From: Toxonevra muliebris
Taxonomy: Eukaryota; Arthropoda; Insecta; Diptera; Pallopteridae
Assembly: GCA_963691655.1 (NCBI GenBank)
Contig: OY829326.1
Coordinates: forward strand, 110,271,388-110,335,387
DNA length: 64,000 nucleotides
Direction: 5' to 3'
Shown one piece after another: positions 46,900 through 58,294 of the stretch. Within the stretch, counting starts at the first letter, position 1. Every line of letters starts with the position of its first letter. Under the pieces are notes generated by a model that was given only the letters and a program-made list of their open reading frames with translations, was not told the DNA's origin and did no database searches. The position numbers and the translations under genes were made by a program.

Positions 46900-48150
46900 A
46901 GTCTTTTCAACGAGAGCGTGTTCGGCTTAATTGTACGAACAACTTTGAGTATCAAGTTGAACTTTATTTTAAACATTTCATTGCGAATGGCGCTGTACAA
47001 CCTTTCAAACAATCGCAATTATAATTTCATTGCATAAGCAATTTTTCAAATCATACTCCGTGTATGCAAAACGTTTTTATGCTGTCCAAGGAAGGTGCTG
47101 CAAATATCTTGAGAAGTTGAAGGCATTCGTAAAGAAATGAAACCAACGTTTTTAAGACACCAGAATGTTTACGACTTACCAAATCATTTTGCTTCTAGAG
47201 GAACATCACAGCAGCAGGATTCGGTGATAGCATGAGTTTTTGAAGCCAATTCTACCATTACACTGGAAGCAGCCCAACAAAAACTGACAAAAGGTCACTA
47301 ATAAATCTCTTAGTATAATCGAAAGTCAGAATTCCAAATTGAATTCTGTGCTACCATAACCAAACTCTTACTGACTGCAATACAAACAAAAAAATGCCAG
47401 AAGTGGGGTCTTGAAAATATGTATAACTATTGGAGCGATGTGGCTTTTACAGACGAATCTTTTTTATGGACGGCAGGTACCATAAAACGTGCATTGTCCA
47501 TTAAGGGCAGTAAGACGGTTCTGAGATTAGTTAAGCATCCAGGAAAAGCTCATGTTTGGGGATGCTTTTCACGACAGAGTTGCGACAGAGTAATCATGAT
47601 TACGAGAAATTTGGCTATCCAGTATATAATCTATTTATACCACCATAGACTCTTATCTTCTGCTAGTAACTGTTTTGCGAAAAGAAATCGAAATTGAGTG
47701 CTTTAAGTGGACAGGACCCTAAACATCAAAGTCACTTGTGCAGTAAGTGAAAAGAGGAAAATTGGATAAGAATTTTGGACTGCGCCTCTCAATCTCCAAA
47801 TGCTAAACAAACATTGAAAATTTTTTAGCAATTATTACGCTTAAAATAAACAGAAAATAGCATTGCCCAATTGAAATGACAGATTAAGTCAAAATGGCGG
47901 TGTTAGCCGCAATCATACGCCGAAAAGCTAAAGATAATATGGCCCCGCATTACCACGAAATTACTCAAAATTTCGGTAACTGGACAGTATATTGATATGA
48001 CAGCACATTGGACAAAGAAATGTTTAAAAATAATGTGGGCATTTTTTGAAGGACTTAAGCCATACACGCTCTTGTTGAATAAACTGTAAGCTTGCAAAGT
48101 GACGAGTTATGTTCTGTTTGTACTCTCTACCGTATCTAGTGTCTAGCAAT
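46900..48150 (+). mobile_element. Tc1-type transposon relic
   Basis: About 1.25 kb of sequence contains a Tc1-like transposase in several frames (see the pseudogene entry). The terminal inverted repeats could not be identified, so the limits are approximate. The left limit adjoins the SINE's right target duplication. Confidence 0.6.
47096..47812 (+). pseudogene. Tc1-type transposase, broken
   Basis: Pieces of a Tc1/mariner-superfamily transposase appear in order: VEGIRKEMKPTFLRHQ and nearby; TKLLLTAIQTKKCQKWGLEN; WSDVAFTDESF, which holds the first catalytic Asp of the DDE/D triad; KHPGKAHVWGCFSRQSCDRV; then GQDPKHQSHLC, carrying the second catalytic Asp region (usually QDN.PKH); and WIRILDCASQSPNAK (usually W..QSPDLNPIE, with the third acidic residue lost). 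The longest uninterrupted part is 47419-47697. Stops and frameshifts make it non-functional. The KHPGK-VWGCFS block argues for the Tc1 side of the superfamily. Confidence 0.85.
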
Positions 48151-49157
48151 GCATATTAAACAATAAAGCTGAAAATTCAGCAAATTTTCTTCAATTGATA
48201 TTGCGTATATTTTTTAAATGCAATAATAAAATTTATTTTAAGCTTATCTGATATAAAATGTTAACGCCTTTTTAAATATGTCATGGTTTTATACGACAGT
48301 ATTTGCCACATAATACGATTTTTTGCTTTTAACTTTCAGTTAAAATATTCAGTTTTTTACTTTAATTTTTTCTACTGCCGCCAAAGCTAGCACATCTGCT
48401 CGACTCGCTATGTAGGCCATTAACTTAATAACTTAAATCCACTTCTCTGACAAAAAATGCGAGGTAGCAAAAACAAAATGCAAATATGCAATATTAATTT
48501 TTGATACAAATTTTAAAAGCATTTGTAAAGCAAAAAAAGTTTATAAAAAAAATCGCTTTAGTTATATTTTAAAAAAGTAAATAAATGTGTAATATAGTAT
48601 GAGGTAGAAGAGAGCAATATTTTATAACCTAAAAAAAAACTAGCATTAATTAAAACTAAGTATTTAGTAATAGTTTCCATAATTAACGAATATTCGCTTA
48701 GTTGAGGGCTTTTATTTTTTAACAAACAATATCTAAAATTGTATTCACCTTTTTTAAACTTTTTTTATTTAGATATTATGTTAAATCTGAGGAGTTTCAG
48801 TTAAAGCAAACGTCAAAAAATTTCAGCTGCTTGATTTTTCGGACAAGTTGCAGTTTTATTTTCTTGGTTTCATTTGTTTTGCTATTTACATTTTCTTATA
48901 TCTTAACTTTCACCTTTTTTAGTGTTCCATTTCACTTCTTTCGCTTCTATATTCGCTTTCGCATTTACTTTCGGTTGTGTCTCTCTAACTGTTCAACTAA
49001 TTTAAATAAAATGTTTCGCATCTTCTGACTACTTCTCTATATTGTGTTAAATTAAAACTAGAGGCGATTGTGATAGTGGCTCTAGATAGATAAACAAGCC
49101 CCATAGATCACCACAAGCCTCTTCAAGCACTGTTCCTAGTTTGAAAGTTTTTGTTGT
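48151..49157. other. AT-rich gene-free stretch
   Basis: No gene. At 48925-48985 the sequence read in reverse (GCGAAAGCGAATATAGAAGCG) resembles the GCGAAT-type minisatellite at 53745. Confidence 0.4.
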
Positions 49158-49179
49158 TAACGCAATGTTTGTTTGTTTA

Positions 49180-49498
49180 GACGACCTCGATAGCCTATTG
49201 GATAGTGCAGTAGACTTTCATCTGGGAGGTTCGGGTTCGATTCCAGTCTTCGTCTGGTGGTTAATTTACATTACTTTCTTATATTCACTATCAATATGAA
49301 GTGTATGAGAATTATAAGATAGTGTACAAGTAAACACATTGGTTGGTAATGGCAAAACCACCAAGCCGATAAAAAATTGTCACACCGCCGTTCGGAATCG
49401 GCGTTAAACTGTAGGTCCAACTATGTGGTATCACAATGGGTCGTTCAGGCCTAAGTGTGTCTCTCGACAGCCACTCCAACCTAACCTAACCTAACCTA
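49180..49498 (+). mobile_element. tRNA-derived SINE, copy 5
   Basis: Close to copy 4. The B box carries one change (GGTTCGATTCCAG). The tail is the longest in the window, with four CCTAA units. The flanks share TAACGCAAT (49158-49166 and 49497-49505). Extra bases (GTTTGTTTGTTTA) lie between the left duplication and the head. Confidence 0.94.
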
Positions 49499-49789
49499 AC
49501 GCAATATTTTGAGTTAAAGAAACATGCAGTCTCTAATATTTTGAACTTAGCCCTAGCTAGTTTTGGATAGTGATAATAAAATTTTTTTCCATGTTTTTTT
49601 TTCCAAAACAGAGATTTTACTGTTCCTGCTGTATAGCAGTTTTCTATCAGATCATGTTTTTTGACATCAAAGTCAATGACTATTAACAACACAATCAGAA
49701 AATCAGTTTCGATAAGAGAATATTGGAGCCAAATAAGTTTTGCTATATGACAGCATGAATTTTGGTTCCTCTATCTTTACGATGATTAA

Positions 49790-50230
49790 AAGTTGTTTAT
49801 AGAAAACTGAGTAATAGATGGTTTTGCTTCAAGCAAGCTCCCTGCTTCACATGTTTATTCGCTACCTCATTTCCAATTATACCAGATTATCCTGGAAGCT
49901 GCAGTTGAATTTTGATTGCAGCTAAGGCTTTATAACATTTTGAAGTCATAGTTTGACTTTCTAACGTCTTTCGAGCAGCTTGATTGTTTGAATAAACATT
50001 TATTTGCTGAGTAAATTATTTGTGCTACCCACGGCTCTTTCATACATATATTGCGATAATTTCAGCTTCAAAAACACTACAAATGTCGAGAAGTTTAAAG
50101 GATTTTATTTTATATTAGTGCTGGGTACTAAACTATGCACCTATGCTATTATCAATTTTAGAACCATAAAGCCAAAGGTCTTCGATGGGAATTTATTCAA
50201 AATTTTCGGTCAAGACATAAGGAACGTTTT
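49790..50230 (-). pseudogene. LINE RNase H domain relic
   Basis: Read on the minus strand: LWLYGSKIDNSIGA (usually Y.DGSK), LDICSVFEAEIIAI (usually CSVF.AE..AI), NVYSNNQAARKTLESQTMTS (usually .YSD.QAA..L) and LPGSGIIGNEVANKHVKQGA (usually PGH.GI.GNE.AD..AR.G), with a few stops. This is the full order of an RNase H domain as found in ORF2 of I/R1/LOA-type insect LINEs. It runs between the end of SINE copy 5's flank and another LINE relic of the same strand. The catalytic D of the DGSK block is lost, so it is dead. Confidence 0.8.
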
Positions 50231-50409
50231 TGATAATAGGTTGATAAATTAAGATAATGGAAGACAAAGTCGCTGATAAAGCGACCTAAAAAATAATTTT
50301 GTGCATATCCTCAATTTAGGACAAGAAATTTTCTATGAATCCCAACATTTCTTTTGAAGAAGAAGATTTTTTTTGGAGCCATCTATTGATGCCTTATTCC
50401 CTGTGATTA

Positions 50410-50653
50410 TACCACCTTGATCAAAAAGTTCCCGGAATAACCACCGTGTGGCGCTCCCATCATTCCGATTTGAGTTCCGTTTTTTGTTAAGTTGATTTTT
50501 TTTTTGTTGATATTCCCTCTAAATCTTAGCGTCATAGCTTTACATTTGCAAAAGTTACGTAGCCAAGAGTACATCTATTTCTGTGTGTGTTGGCGATTTT
50601 TTACAATTTTATTAAATTGTATTGTATTAAATTTTGCGTAAAAAAAGGTGGTA
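50410..50653. mobile_element. Possible TA-flanked mini element, 244 bp
   Basis: TACCACCTT at 50410 and AAGGTGGTA ending at 50653 are inverted 9-mers. The left end continues GATCAAAAAGTTCCCGG, a phrase typical of mariner-type ends. The right end does not continue the match. It lies between two LINE relics. Tentative. Confidence 0.35.
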
Positions 50654-50669
50654 TATCATTAACCTGATG

Positions 50670-51650
50670 AAATAACTTCCCGAAAATTACGCTTTTGAGT
50701 CAAGCCAGAGCTTGCCTCACTGGTCAGTGCTATCTTATTTAGGTGATATCTGACCACATAATGCCCAGACATGTAGCCCACTAGCAGCCTAAGCTGTTAT
50801 TTCGTATTAAAAATTGACTGATTATAGGTAAGCGCTTCCGTTTGTCTGAGCCTTAGAATTAGTTTTCAATGCTCTAACCATTTCTTCTTAGTCCATTCCC
50901 CAAATATAGGTTTTGAAGAGACCCAGCCGAGTCTACAAAAATATGCATTTCCGATAAGATTTTCCAGCCAAAAGTAATGTCATGGTGGCCAGGTACCCAA
51001 CAAAGCGAAACTTTTTTATGAATAGACAAGAGACTCTTAAGACACTTTTTCATTAGTTTTTGGAGAAAAGACCTTCCTGACTTTCTGAAAAATTACGATA
51101 ATTGTGCCTTTTAAACTTTTATGAAGGTTTATATTTGCACATGTCTCGATTGCATATATTTCGACTTGAAAAACACAGGGCTCCATACACAAGAGGATTG
51201 AGATCCAAAGATACTAGCACCAGCCCCGTTATACACCTTTGAGCCGTCTACCAATTAAAAGCCGAATACCAATTAAGAGCAGAGAAAAGAAATTATGGCA
51301 TTGGTTAGCCCAATCGGACCTGAAGGAAAATATAATATTGAGTTTCTTACCAAAACATGGATCCCTAGTCATATAATCCTACACAGAGCAGTTAAATGGC
51401 CAGTATTAGTTTTTAGCACGATTGACGAAACTTGCAGCCTCAGGCCAGTGGTTGAAGTAGCTTTCATATAGACATTGTTTAAATGTGTATTCCAGTTCTG
51501 CCATTTGTCAACTTTATCAGAGTACTCAATTATCCTATCTTGGATGACCCAATTTGTATTTTCTAGTGAAAGGAAGAAGAACTGCACTACTAGGATCAGT
51601 GGAACCTCAGAGGCGCACCAATTTAAAACCAATAGATGATTTGGTTTCAT
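50670..51650 (-). pseudogene. LINE ORF2 relic: RT end, RNase H, C-terminus
   Basis: On the minus strand, from high to low coordinates: NWNTHLNNVYMKATS (the end of the reverse transcriptase, usually ..W..H....KA), KVYNGAGASIFGS (usually DGS....GAG..), SLCWVPGHHDI (the WVPGH.DI of RNase H), and LRLLVGYMSGHYVVRYHLNK (the VG.L(T)GH..L segment before the zinc knuckle). Several frameshifts and stops separate them. It is the longest LINE relic here. With the relic at 49790-50230 it forms two same-strand copies head to tail, since RNase H occurs twice. Confidence 0.8.
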
Positions 51651-51659
51651 TACCTCTCC

Positions 51660-53480
51660 TTTATGTCCAAACTCATTTAGTTTAGTTAAACGATGATTGA
51701 TTAGGTAATATGTAAGGTATATTAGACTCAGTGTGAGTAGATCTCAGGGTCATTATAGTGCCAGTGGAAATAAGACGTAGCTTGAACGTTGATATACACT
51801 TTGATACTTTTTTATTCCAACATTAGCGGAACATGTACACAGGGGCTCTCATGCTGCTATTTGAGGTGTTCTTAACATAATTATGAATAATATTAAGAAC
51901 ACCTCAAATAGTTATGAATAATATTAAGAACACCTCAAATAGCCTCAAAAATCAGAATTCAAATATTGGCACACAGAAGCTAGCACCCACTTAATATCAC
52001 TTAATCTTTAATTATTTTCCATTGCTGGAGTATAAAAAATAATCCTTCATTTTATAGCTTACCTTCAATTTGAATACAAAAAACACCCACGTACAATGAT
52101 TAACAATCCAAAGGATCTGTAAGGAAACAAAATCATTTTCGTTAATTAAATTATAAACACAAAATTATAAGAAATAAAATGAATTGAGACTAAGATAGAT
52201 GCCAAATTGAAATATTTATGCGAACAATTAGGTTTTTATTGAAGATTATAGTTGCAATAAAAGGGAAACATTTACACTTAACTTTATGCTAATCAGTAAA
52301 CAATATGTCAACAATTTTCCCATAGTTAAGTAATTGAAATTTATTGATTTCGTTTTCATCAAAATTATTTTATTATTATTTTATTATTTATTGACGCGCA
52401 AATAATTAAAACTTAAAGTAGAAATTAATTAACCATAACTAAAGTATCCCCTTCATAAATACTCATACAAATAACAAATCAAAATCCACTTCACTTATTA
52501 CTCTAGCATAAAAATACGTCAAAGGAATGTTTTTGAAGCTTAAGAAGGTTTTTTGTATTTATAGCCAAAAAATAGAAAAACCACAACAAACTCAAAATTA
52601 TTAAAACCATCAAGTAAAGTTGAGAGGTGGAAAAATCTTAAAATAATGAAAGTTTAATGGTTTGGCGCATTATTGAAATTTGAGAGCGTGTTTTTTTTTC
52701 TTTTGGTTTGGCCAATTTCAAGGCATACCAAATTAAAACCAAACGGAAAGGAGATATTCTAAAAATATAAACAATCTTAATTTTTTAAAGTATTTCAACA
52801 TTTTCGCGTAACTCAAAATCATCAAAATTAAAACCTTTGCAAATTTGTGAACTTTTCTATACTACCATTTCACTGCCTCACTTACTCTTCTTAAGAGTTA
52901 GCGCTGAATTAATGTGCATGTATTAATTTACCCTAGCGACAACCACAAAGAATATATACATATATATATATATATATTAATTAGCTACAATATCTCATCA
53001 TGAAAATGTTTATTTTTGGAACATTGTATTGAAAAGATTTCCATCCAACCCAATAATAAAGACTCAAAACCCAACAAAAAGAAAACCCCTTTTATTTTAT
53101 TTAAGTGGGCTCTTCTTTGGCTAAACATTTTGCCATAAATGTGGAGCTTTATTTTAATAATTTTATTATCTACACACTATATTATTGATGGTTTTCCTTG
53201 TTATTGTTGCTGTTACTGTTATTTCATGCTCAATTTATTACTCATTTTTTTGGAGTTAGAATAGATTCAAATGTTTAAGAAATCCAAATGACTATGTATA
53301 TCGCTCATATTGTAACTTATCACTTATCGCGGTTTTTTGCATATAGCAGGATGTAGCAATCAGAATAAGAAACATATATAACATTAAAAAAAGTCACTGT
53401 GACTTGGCAATAGCAGTAAGAAAATGTAATCTCGTTATTTTTAAATAGGTGCGAAATATTCAAATTCAGTGGAAACAGTT
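51660..53480. other. AT-rich stretch with hairpin and (TA)n
   Basis: No gene. Contains a small hairpin repeat (51857-51943, listed separately) and a (TA)n microsatellite at about 52956-52978. Confidence 0.4.
51857..51943. repeat. Small hairpin with duplicated right arm
   Basis: CTATTTGAGGTGTTCTTAA (51857-51875) pairs with TTAAGAACACCTCAAATAG (51893-51911). The segment GTTATGAATAAT plus this right arm is then repeated once (to 51943). The spacer of the hairpin is under 20 bases. Confidence 0.85.
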
Positions 53481-53744
53481 GTGAGCACTAGCAAAAATAA
53501 GGGAATGCGGGGCCTTTGTAACTTACACTCTCCTCTCACAAATGAAAATCTCATACGTTTTGATTGTTAGTCCAGAATAAAGAAAACAAATCAAATTATT
53601 TAAAGTAGCGAAAAAAATAAAACCCGCCGCCTTTTTGGAATCTTTCAATCCGCTAGTGACTGTGTGGGTCATTTTTTTTTTAATTTTGAAAAGAAATTAA
53701 GCTAACCATTAGAGTTATAAAGAAAGTACTTACTTATATCGAAA

Positions 53745-53965
53745 GCAAATGCGAAAGCGGCTCCAAAAAAGTGAATGCGAATACAATTTTTAATACAAAA
53801 GCGAAAGTTAATGTGAAAGTGAGTGAAAATGTTAATTCAAAAACGATTGATAATAGAAAACTGAATATGATTGCGAATACGTAAGCGAATATGAATGCTA
53901 ATGCAAAAAAGAATGTGAAATAGAATGTGACAGCTAAAGTGTACTGGAATGCGAGTATGAAATAA
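53745..53965 (+). repeat. Degenerate GCGAAT/GTGAAAG repeats
   Basis: Motifs AATGCGAAAGCG, GAATGCGAATAC, AATGTGAAAGTGAG, AATGCTAATGC and related hexamer pairs repeat about fifteen times, with periods of 6 and 12. Similar but weaker sequence lies at 55615-55720 and, inverted, at 48925-48985. Confidence 0.6.
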
Positions 53966-54055
53966 AGCTATCAGCTTTACTGGTTTACCTCGGAATGGGC
54001 GGATTTTGATAACATTTTTTAGGGCCACGAGTTTAATCGCAAATTCTATTAACAC

Positions 54056-54329
54056 AGGCTGAGAGAAAAAGCGGGCTAAAATTTATATAAGTGCCAAAGT
54101 GAAATATTCTAGTATTTCAGTGCAAAAACGGTACACGTAATACGGTTTAGAGGGGAAATGAAACGATTTAAAAGTAAGAGCAAAAATGGTATAACAGAGA
54201 AAAAACAGCATAGTGATTCAGTTTTTGCTCTGAACATATTCCGTTTCACATTCGCTCTGAACATATTTCGTTTAAAATTAATCCTCTTCTTTCTGAACCT
54301 AGAAGTTATACCACTTTTCCTCTCAGCCT
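54056..54329. mobile_element. MITE family Y, copy A, 274 bp
   Basis: Inverted ends AGGCTGAGAGAAAAAG and AGGCTGAGAGGAAAAG (read from the right). The interior matches copy B at 54537-54812, for example ACGGTACACGTAATACGGTT and GGGAAATGAAACGATTTAAA. Frames on both strands across it are shadows. Confidence 0.8.
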
Positions 54330-54536
54330 CTTTTTTATGCTTTAATAATAAAGTAGAAAGAAAATGCAAAGGGAAGAAATGTTAATTAATCACAAATGCA
54401 GCGATTACAAAGTTCTTTTTAATATCTCACTTCATACATGTATTTGGCTAAAAAAACTGATTCGAAACTTATTTTTTATTATTCAGTGTGACATGAGGAT
54501 GATTCGGCTTTATTTCACTTTCGAATGCTAAATGAC

Positions 54537-54812
54537 AGGCCGAGAGGAAAAGTGGTCTAAAATTTATATAAGAGCAAAAGTGATATAATTTAGTACCTCA
54601 GTGCAAGAACGGTACATGTAATACGGTTTAGACGGGAAATGAAACGATTTAAAAGTAAAAGCAAAAATGGTTTAACAATTCCTTCAGAGCAAAAACAGCA
54701 TAGTGATTTATTCCGTTTTTCTCTATGCATATTTCGTTTAGCTTTTGCTCTTAAGTAAAGTTATTCCACTTTTTTCTGAACGTAGAAATTACACAACTTT
54801 TCTTCTTAGCCT
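54537..54812. mobile_element. MITE family Y, copy B, 276 bp
   Basis: Same orientation as copy A and about 480 bp downstream. Inverted ends AGGCCGAGAGGAAAAG and AGGCTAAGAAGAAAAG. Overall about 80-85% similar to copy A by eye. The intervening 54330-54536 is unrelated, so this is two insertions or a duplicated block, not a simple tandem. Confidence 0.8.
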
Positions 54813-56233
54813 CTCGTTTACTTGTGCTTTGAATCCGAATCAAAATGCATTTTTCCAGCACGTCGTGATTTTGAGATATTTTAACCCAAAAGTGCGAGAA
54901 CCGGCCATTTTCTACATTAATACTATAAAACCTCATAACAATTATTTTAACTGATTTAACTTGAACCCTTTTGAGCCGCACCAGCTCAGTTTTTGATTCG
55001 ATCCATAAAATCATCGAAATTTCGAGAAAGTGTAACCTAAAAATTTGGAATTGTTAATTTTTTAAATTTTTCATTAATCCAGAAACCAATTTTTATAATT
55101 TTGTACTACTAGTTTGGCACAACTTGTTCTTATTTATTTCTTGGACAATTTAGAAAAAACTTTGATCCGATTTTGAAGTTTATTACATTTTAGAAACAAT
55201 TTACAATATGCCGATTTTGATTTAATTCAAACTTTGCTACTAGTTTCTTAATAAAATACTATATTTTTATATAGTATTTTATTATATTATTCCGAAATAT
55301 TTTTTATATTATTCCGCTAATGGTAAATTAAATTTTAGGATTTTCTAATAATTTCATGGATGTTATATTTATGATACCACAATAACTACTGTTTTTTCTA
55401 TTGAAACTAGTAAAATATTTATAGAAAATTGTTTCTGGATCTTATAGATGATAGAAAATCGTCACAATCCACCTTTCTGCATCCCGATTTTGATTCAGTG
55501 CACAAATATAGATAAGAACTCACTACTTGTTTTTAATCATCTTAAACCTGACAGGATTGTGGCAAATTAATTTAAATCTGGGGGTGAAATCTAAGGTCTG
55601 TTGGTTAAGAAAGTTGAATGCAAATACAAAGCAAATAGGAATGTGTACGTGAATGCAAATAGTAACGCAAAATCGAATCAAAAATAAATGCGAACATTTA
55701 AGCGAATGACAACATTAGTGACATTAGAAAATTTCAATTGCAATTAACACAAATACCATTCACGAAATTCCAAACGCAAAATATGCCAAAAAGAAAACCT
55801 ACGTAAAAGTTAAAATTCGCAAAAGTAAAAGCGTATACAAACCAAAGCAAAAATTTTACTCATAAATCGATAAAAAGGAACTTTTAATTGGCAACTAAAC
55901 AACAAACAACACCAAACAAGTTATAATTAATGAAATTGTACACTATTTTAGAAATTTATTTAGTTTGCATTTTGTTTGTTGCAAAAACATAACTAAAACA
56001 ACACGCCAATTGTCGCTACTGTCAAAGAAAGCAAGCTCATGTCTAGTTTCCAATGCCAATTTGTTGTTGTTGATTCCTGATTCTGTATAGGTACACTAAA
56101 AATACGCAAACAAAAAAAAATCATAGAAATTTTCCATGTAAATGCACGCGCACATAAAAACGCAGGAGGTGCGGAAGAGCATAAGAGTAAACGTGAGAAA
56201 GGAAGCCGGATACACAGTAGTATACAGCACAGC
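54813..56233. other. AT-rich gene-free stretch
   Basis: No gene. Contains a 28-bp palindrome around TACTATATTTTTATATAGTA at about 55255 and GAATGCAAAT-type degenerate repeats at 55615-55720. From about 56020 the GC content rises. Confidence 0.4.
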
Positions 56234-56599
56234 ATGACGAAACGAACGACCGAACTACAGTTGCAACTGTTTCGCTACTTAATCTCTACGTTGACATTTT
56301 TATGCACGACATGCATCACTGCACTACGAAAAAATGAAAAACTTAATTTTATCATCAAACGCCGCACGTCGCAGCAACAGCGGGATATTTTCAGTACAAC
56401 ATTGGCAACACTGTCGCGCATTGATGCCTTTTCTGATGATAATGATGTTGTTGGTTTTTTCGTTTGGGATTTCGTTTTTTTTTTTTTTGTATGCATTTTT
56501 TCTATTCGGTCTTACGTTGTCATTGACAAATTGCTGTTACGATCTTGTTGCATAAATGAAGTTATTTTCGGAATTCATACGTACGTGGATGCAACATGA
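56234..56599 (+). CDS. Unrecognised 121-codon frame, longest in window
   Basis: The frame reads MTKRTTELQLQLFRYLISTL and later KRRTSQQQRDIFSTTLATLS, FFVWDFVFFFFVCIFS and ends IFGIHTYVDAT. Two hydrophobic stretches could span a membrane. The first half has higher GC than most of the window and contains TGGCAACACTGTCGCGC. No repeat family member is seen here. An antisense frame of 73 codons overlaps. No domain is recognised and length alone is not convincing in AT-rich DNA; it may instead mark a promoter-proximal non-coding exon of a nearby gene. Confidence 0.15.
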   Translation: MTKRTTELQLQLFRYLISTLTFLCTTCITALRKNEKLNFIIKRRTSQQQRDIFSTTLATLSRIDAFSDDNDVVGFFVWDFVFFFFVCIFSIRSYVVIDKLLLRSCCINEVIFGIHTYVDAT

Positions 56600-57523
56600 A
56601 ATCGAAATATGTAGTTGGTACAAAAACAGCACAATAAATTGATATAAACCAAACTACAAACCATTTTTGTGTTTTGCAATGAAAAAACAGCACAAACATT
56701 TTTAACATTTCAATTTTTTATTTTTAAATATTACTTTGAAATACTTTCATTAGGCTATTTTTAGCATTACACTGCGTACATAAAAAGGCAAACATAGAAT
56801 GGAGTTTATTCTTCCTTGTACACGCATATGTACTAAAAAGTTAACTTTTTTACATTGATATTAAATCGATATGAGTTTTATTCAATATTTTAGTAACACA
56901 AAATTAGACTTCTTAATATTTGGGTCACAGCATTTATATCTATTTTAACTATTTAGTCGAGGTAAAAGTTTCTTATCGATTTCTTTACAGTAACAGTTTT
57001 CATAGCATCTAACATGTAATGGCAAAAACTCATGGAATTTGCAGTTTCTATCACGTGAAAAAGTCTTAAAATTCAGGATCAACTATCAACAATCCACTGA
57101 TATATTTATAAATATATCCCAAAGCACATCGCTCGGATGCGCCAGTACCCACAATCAATATGCTTGAAAACGATATGTATCGATGGATAATAGAAGTATG
57201 TTCTGCATATATGTACCATTCTACCCACATGTAAACCAATTGTATGGTTTTGTAGCAACATATTTTTCATCATTTTAATCCCTCTTGCTGCTTGGAGAGC
57301 AACCTCAACTAAGCATTTCCTTCTGTACCTAAATTATTTACTTAATTACAAAACTGCATTCATAAATTTTTGTTATAAACTTTGGGCATAAAATGTTTAG
57401 TCTTTCATACAACGGTTGATACTTTAATTAACTCAAAGGGAAAACCAAATTCAAGTTGTTTTTAGCCCAAATTAAAAAAAAAGTGGTCCTTAAAACTCAC
57501 TCTAATATGTATACTTACGATAA
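56600..57523. other. AT-rich gene-free stretch
   Basis: No gene or element recognised. Confidence 0.4.
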
Positions 57524-58294
57524 AGGTGTCTTTTTTTAGAGGGATAGGACTTTTTTTTAATAAAACGCAGAAAACTCAATCGAATTACCAAAATATAATA
57601 TTAATAGCTAGAAATTTTTATGGCATTTAACTTTTAAAATGATTTCTGACTTAGGTCAGCCAAACAATCCAGTTTTTCACTACCCGCTCAAGACCCGCTG
57701 GGCTGTATTTCGTTAATAATGTGTGTAATGTTGTGCTCCAAGTGCTCTATAATTGCTGGCTGATCAGCATGGGCAAATGTTTTTACGTGACCCCAAATGA
57801 AATAATCCAACGGTGCCGCATAGCATGAGCGCGGCGGCCAGTCGACGTTTCTTTTTTTTCGACAAAATGCTCGATGGTCGCATTTTCTTCAGTAAATTGA
57901 TTGCTTGAGATGTTGTGTGACACGTAGCGCAGTTCTATTGAAGTCAATGGGTCTCCAGATCATGGGTTTGGAACATTAGACAGAAATCAACCTTCCAACA
58001 TTTCATTACGCACAATTGACCATAACGTTAGCGCCGGCCACATCTTTGAAGAAGTGCGGAGTGTCAACCGCACCTAACCGTCACTCTTTCCAGAAGTAAT
58101 TGAGTTTCTATTATCTCCTGCGGATTTTCAACCCTCACAATACGGCAACTTTGTTTATTTACGTACGCGTTCAAACAAAAATGCGTCTCATCACTGAAGA
58201 TGATTTTGCGGCTTCAAGGCGATTCAGAGCCCAATATACAAATCTCTATTCAGTGCAGATATTAGAAATCATATCTGTTACGATTTCAAATATT
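57524..58294 (-). pseudogene. Mariner-superfamily transposase relic
   Basis: On the minus strand, from high to low coordinates: KIIFSDETHFCLNAYVNKQS (first catalytic Asp in FSDE), IVRVENPQEIIETQLL, PHFFKDVAGANVMVN, RTALRVTQH and WPPRSCYAAPLDYFIWGHVK, then ADQPAIIEHLEHNITHIINE. This is the complete order of the catalytic half of an insect Tc1/mariner-superfamily transposase of the WPPRS..L.PLD(F/Y)F.WG type. Several frameshifts and stops break it, and the second catalytic Asp (usually FQQDGA) is gone. GGTGTCTTTTTTTAGAGGG at 57524 is probably the 3' terminal repeat. The other end is cut off by the SINE at 58295. Confidence 0.85.

Noticed and set aside
53488..53662. CACTAGC...GCTAGTG pair as a small TIR element
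   Set aside because: Only seven bases are inverted and no target duplication is visible; the similar phrase at 7250 was not enough to define a family.
54109..54385. 86- and 75-codon frames
   Set aside because: Located inside the family Y MITE, on opposite strands, with no protein similarity recognised.
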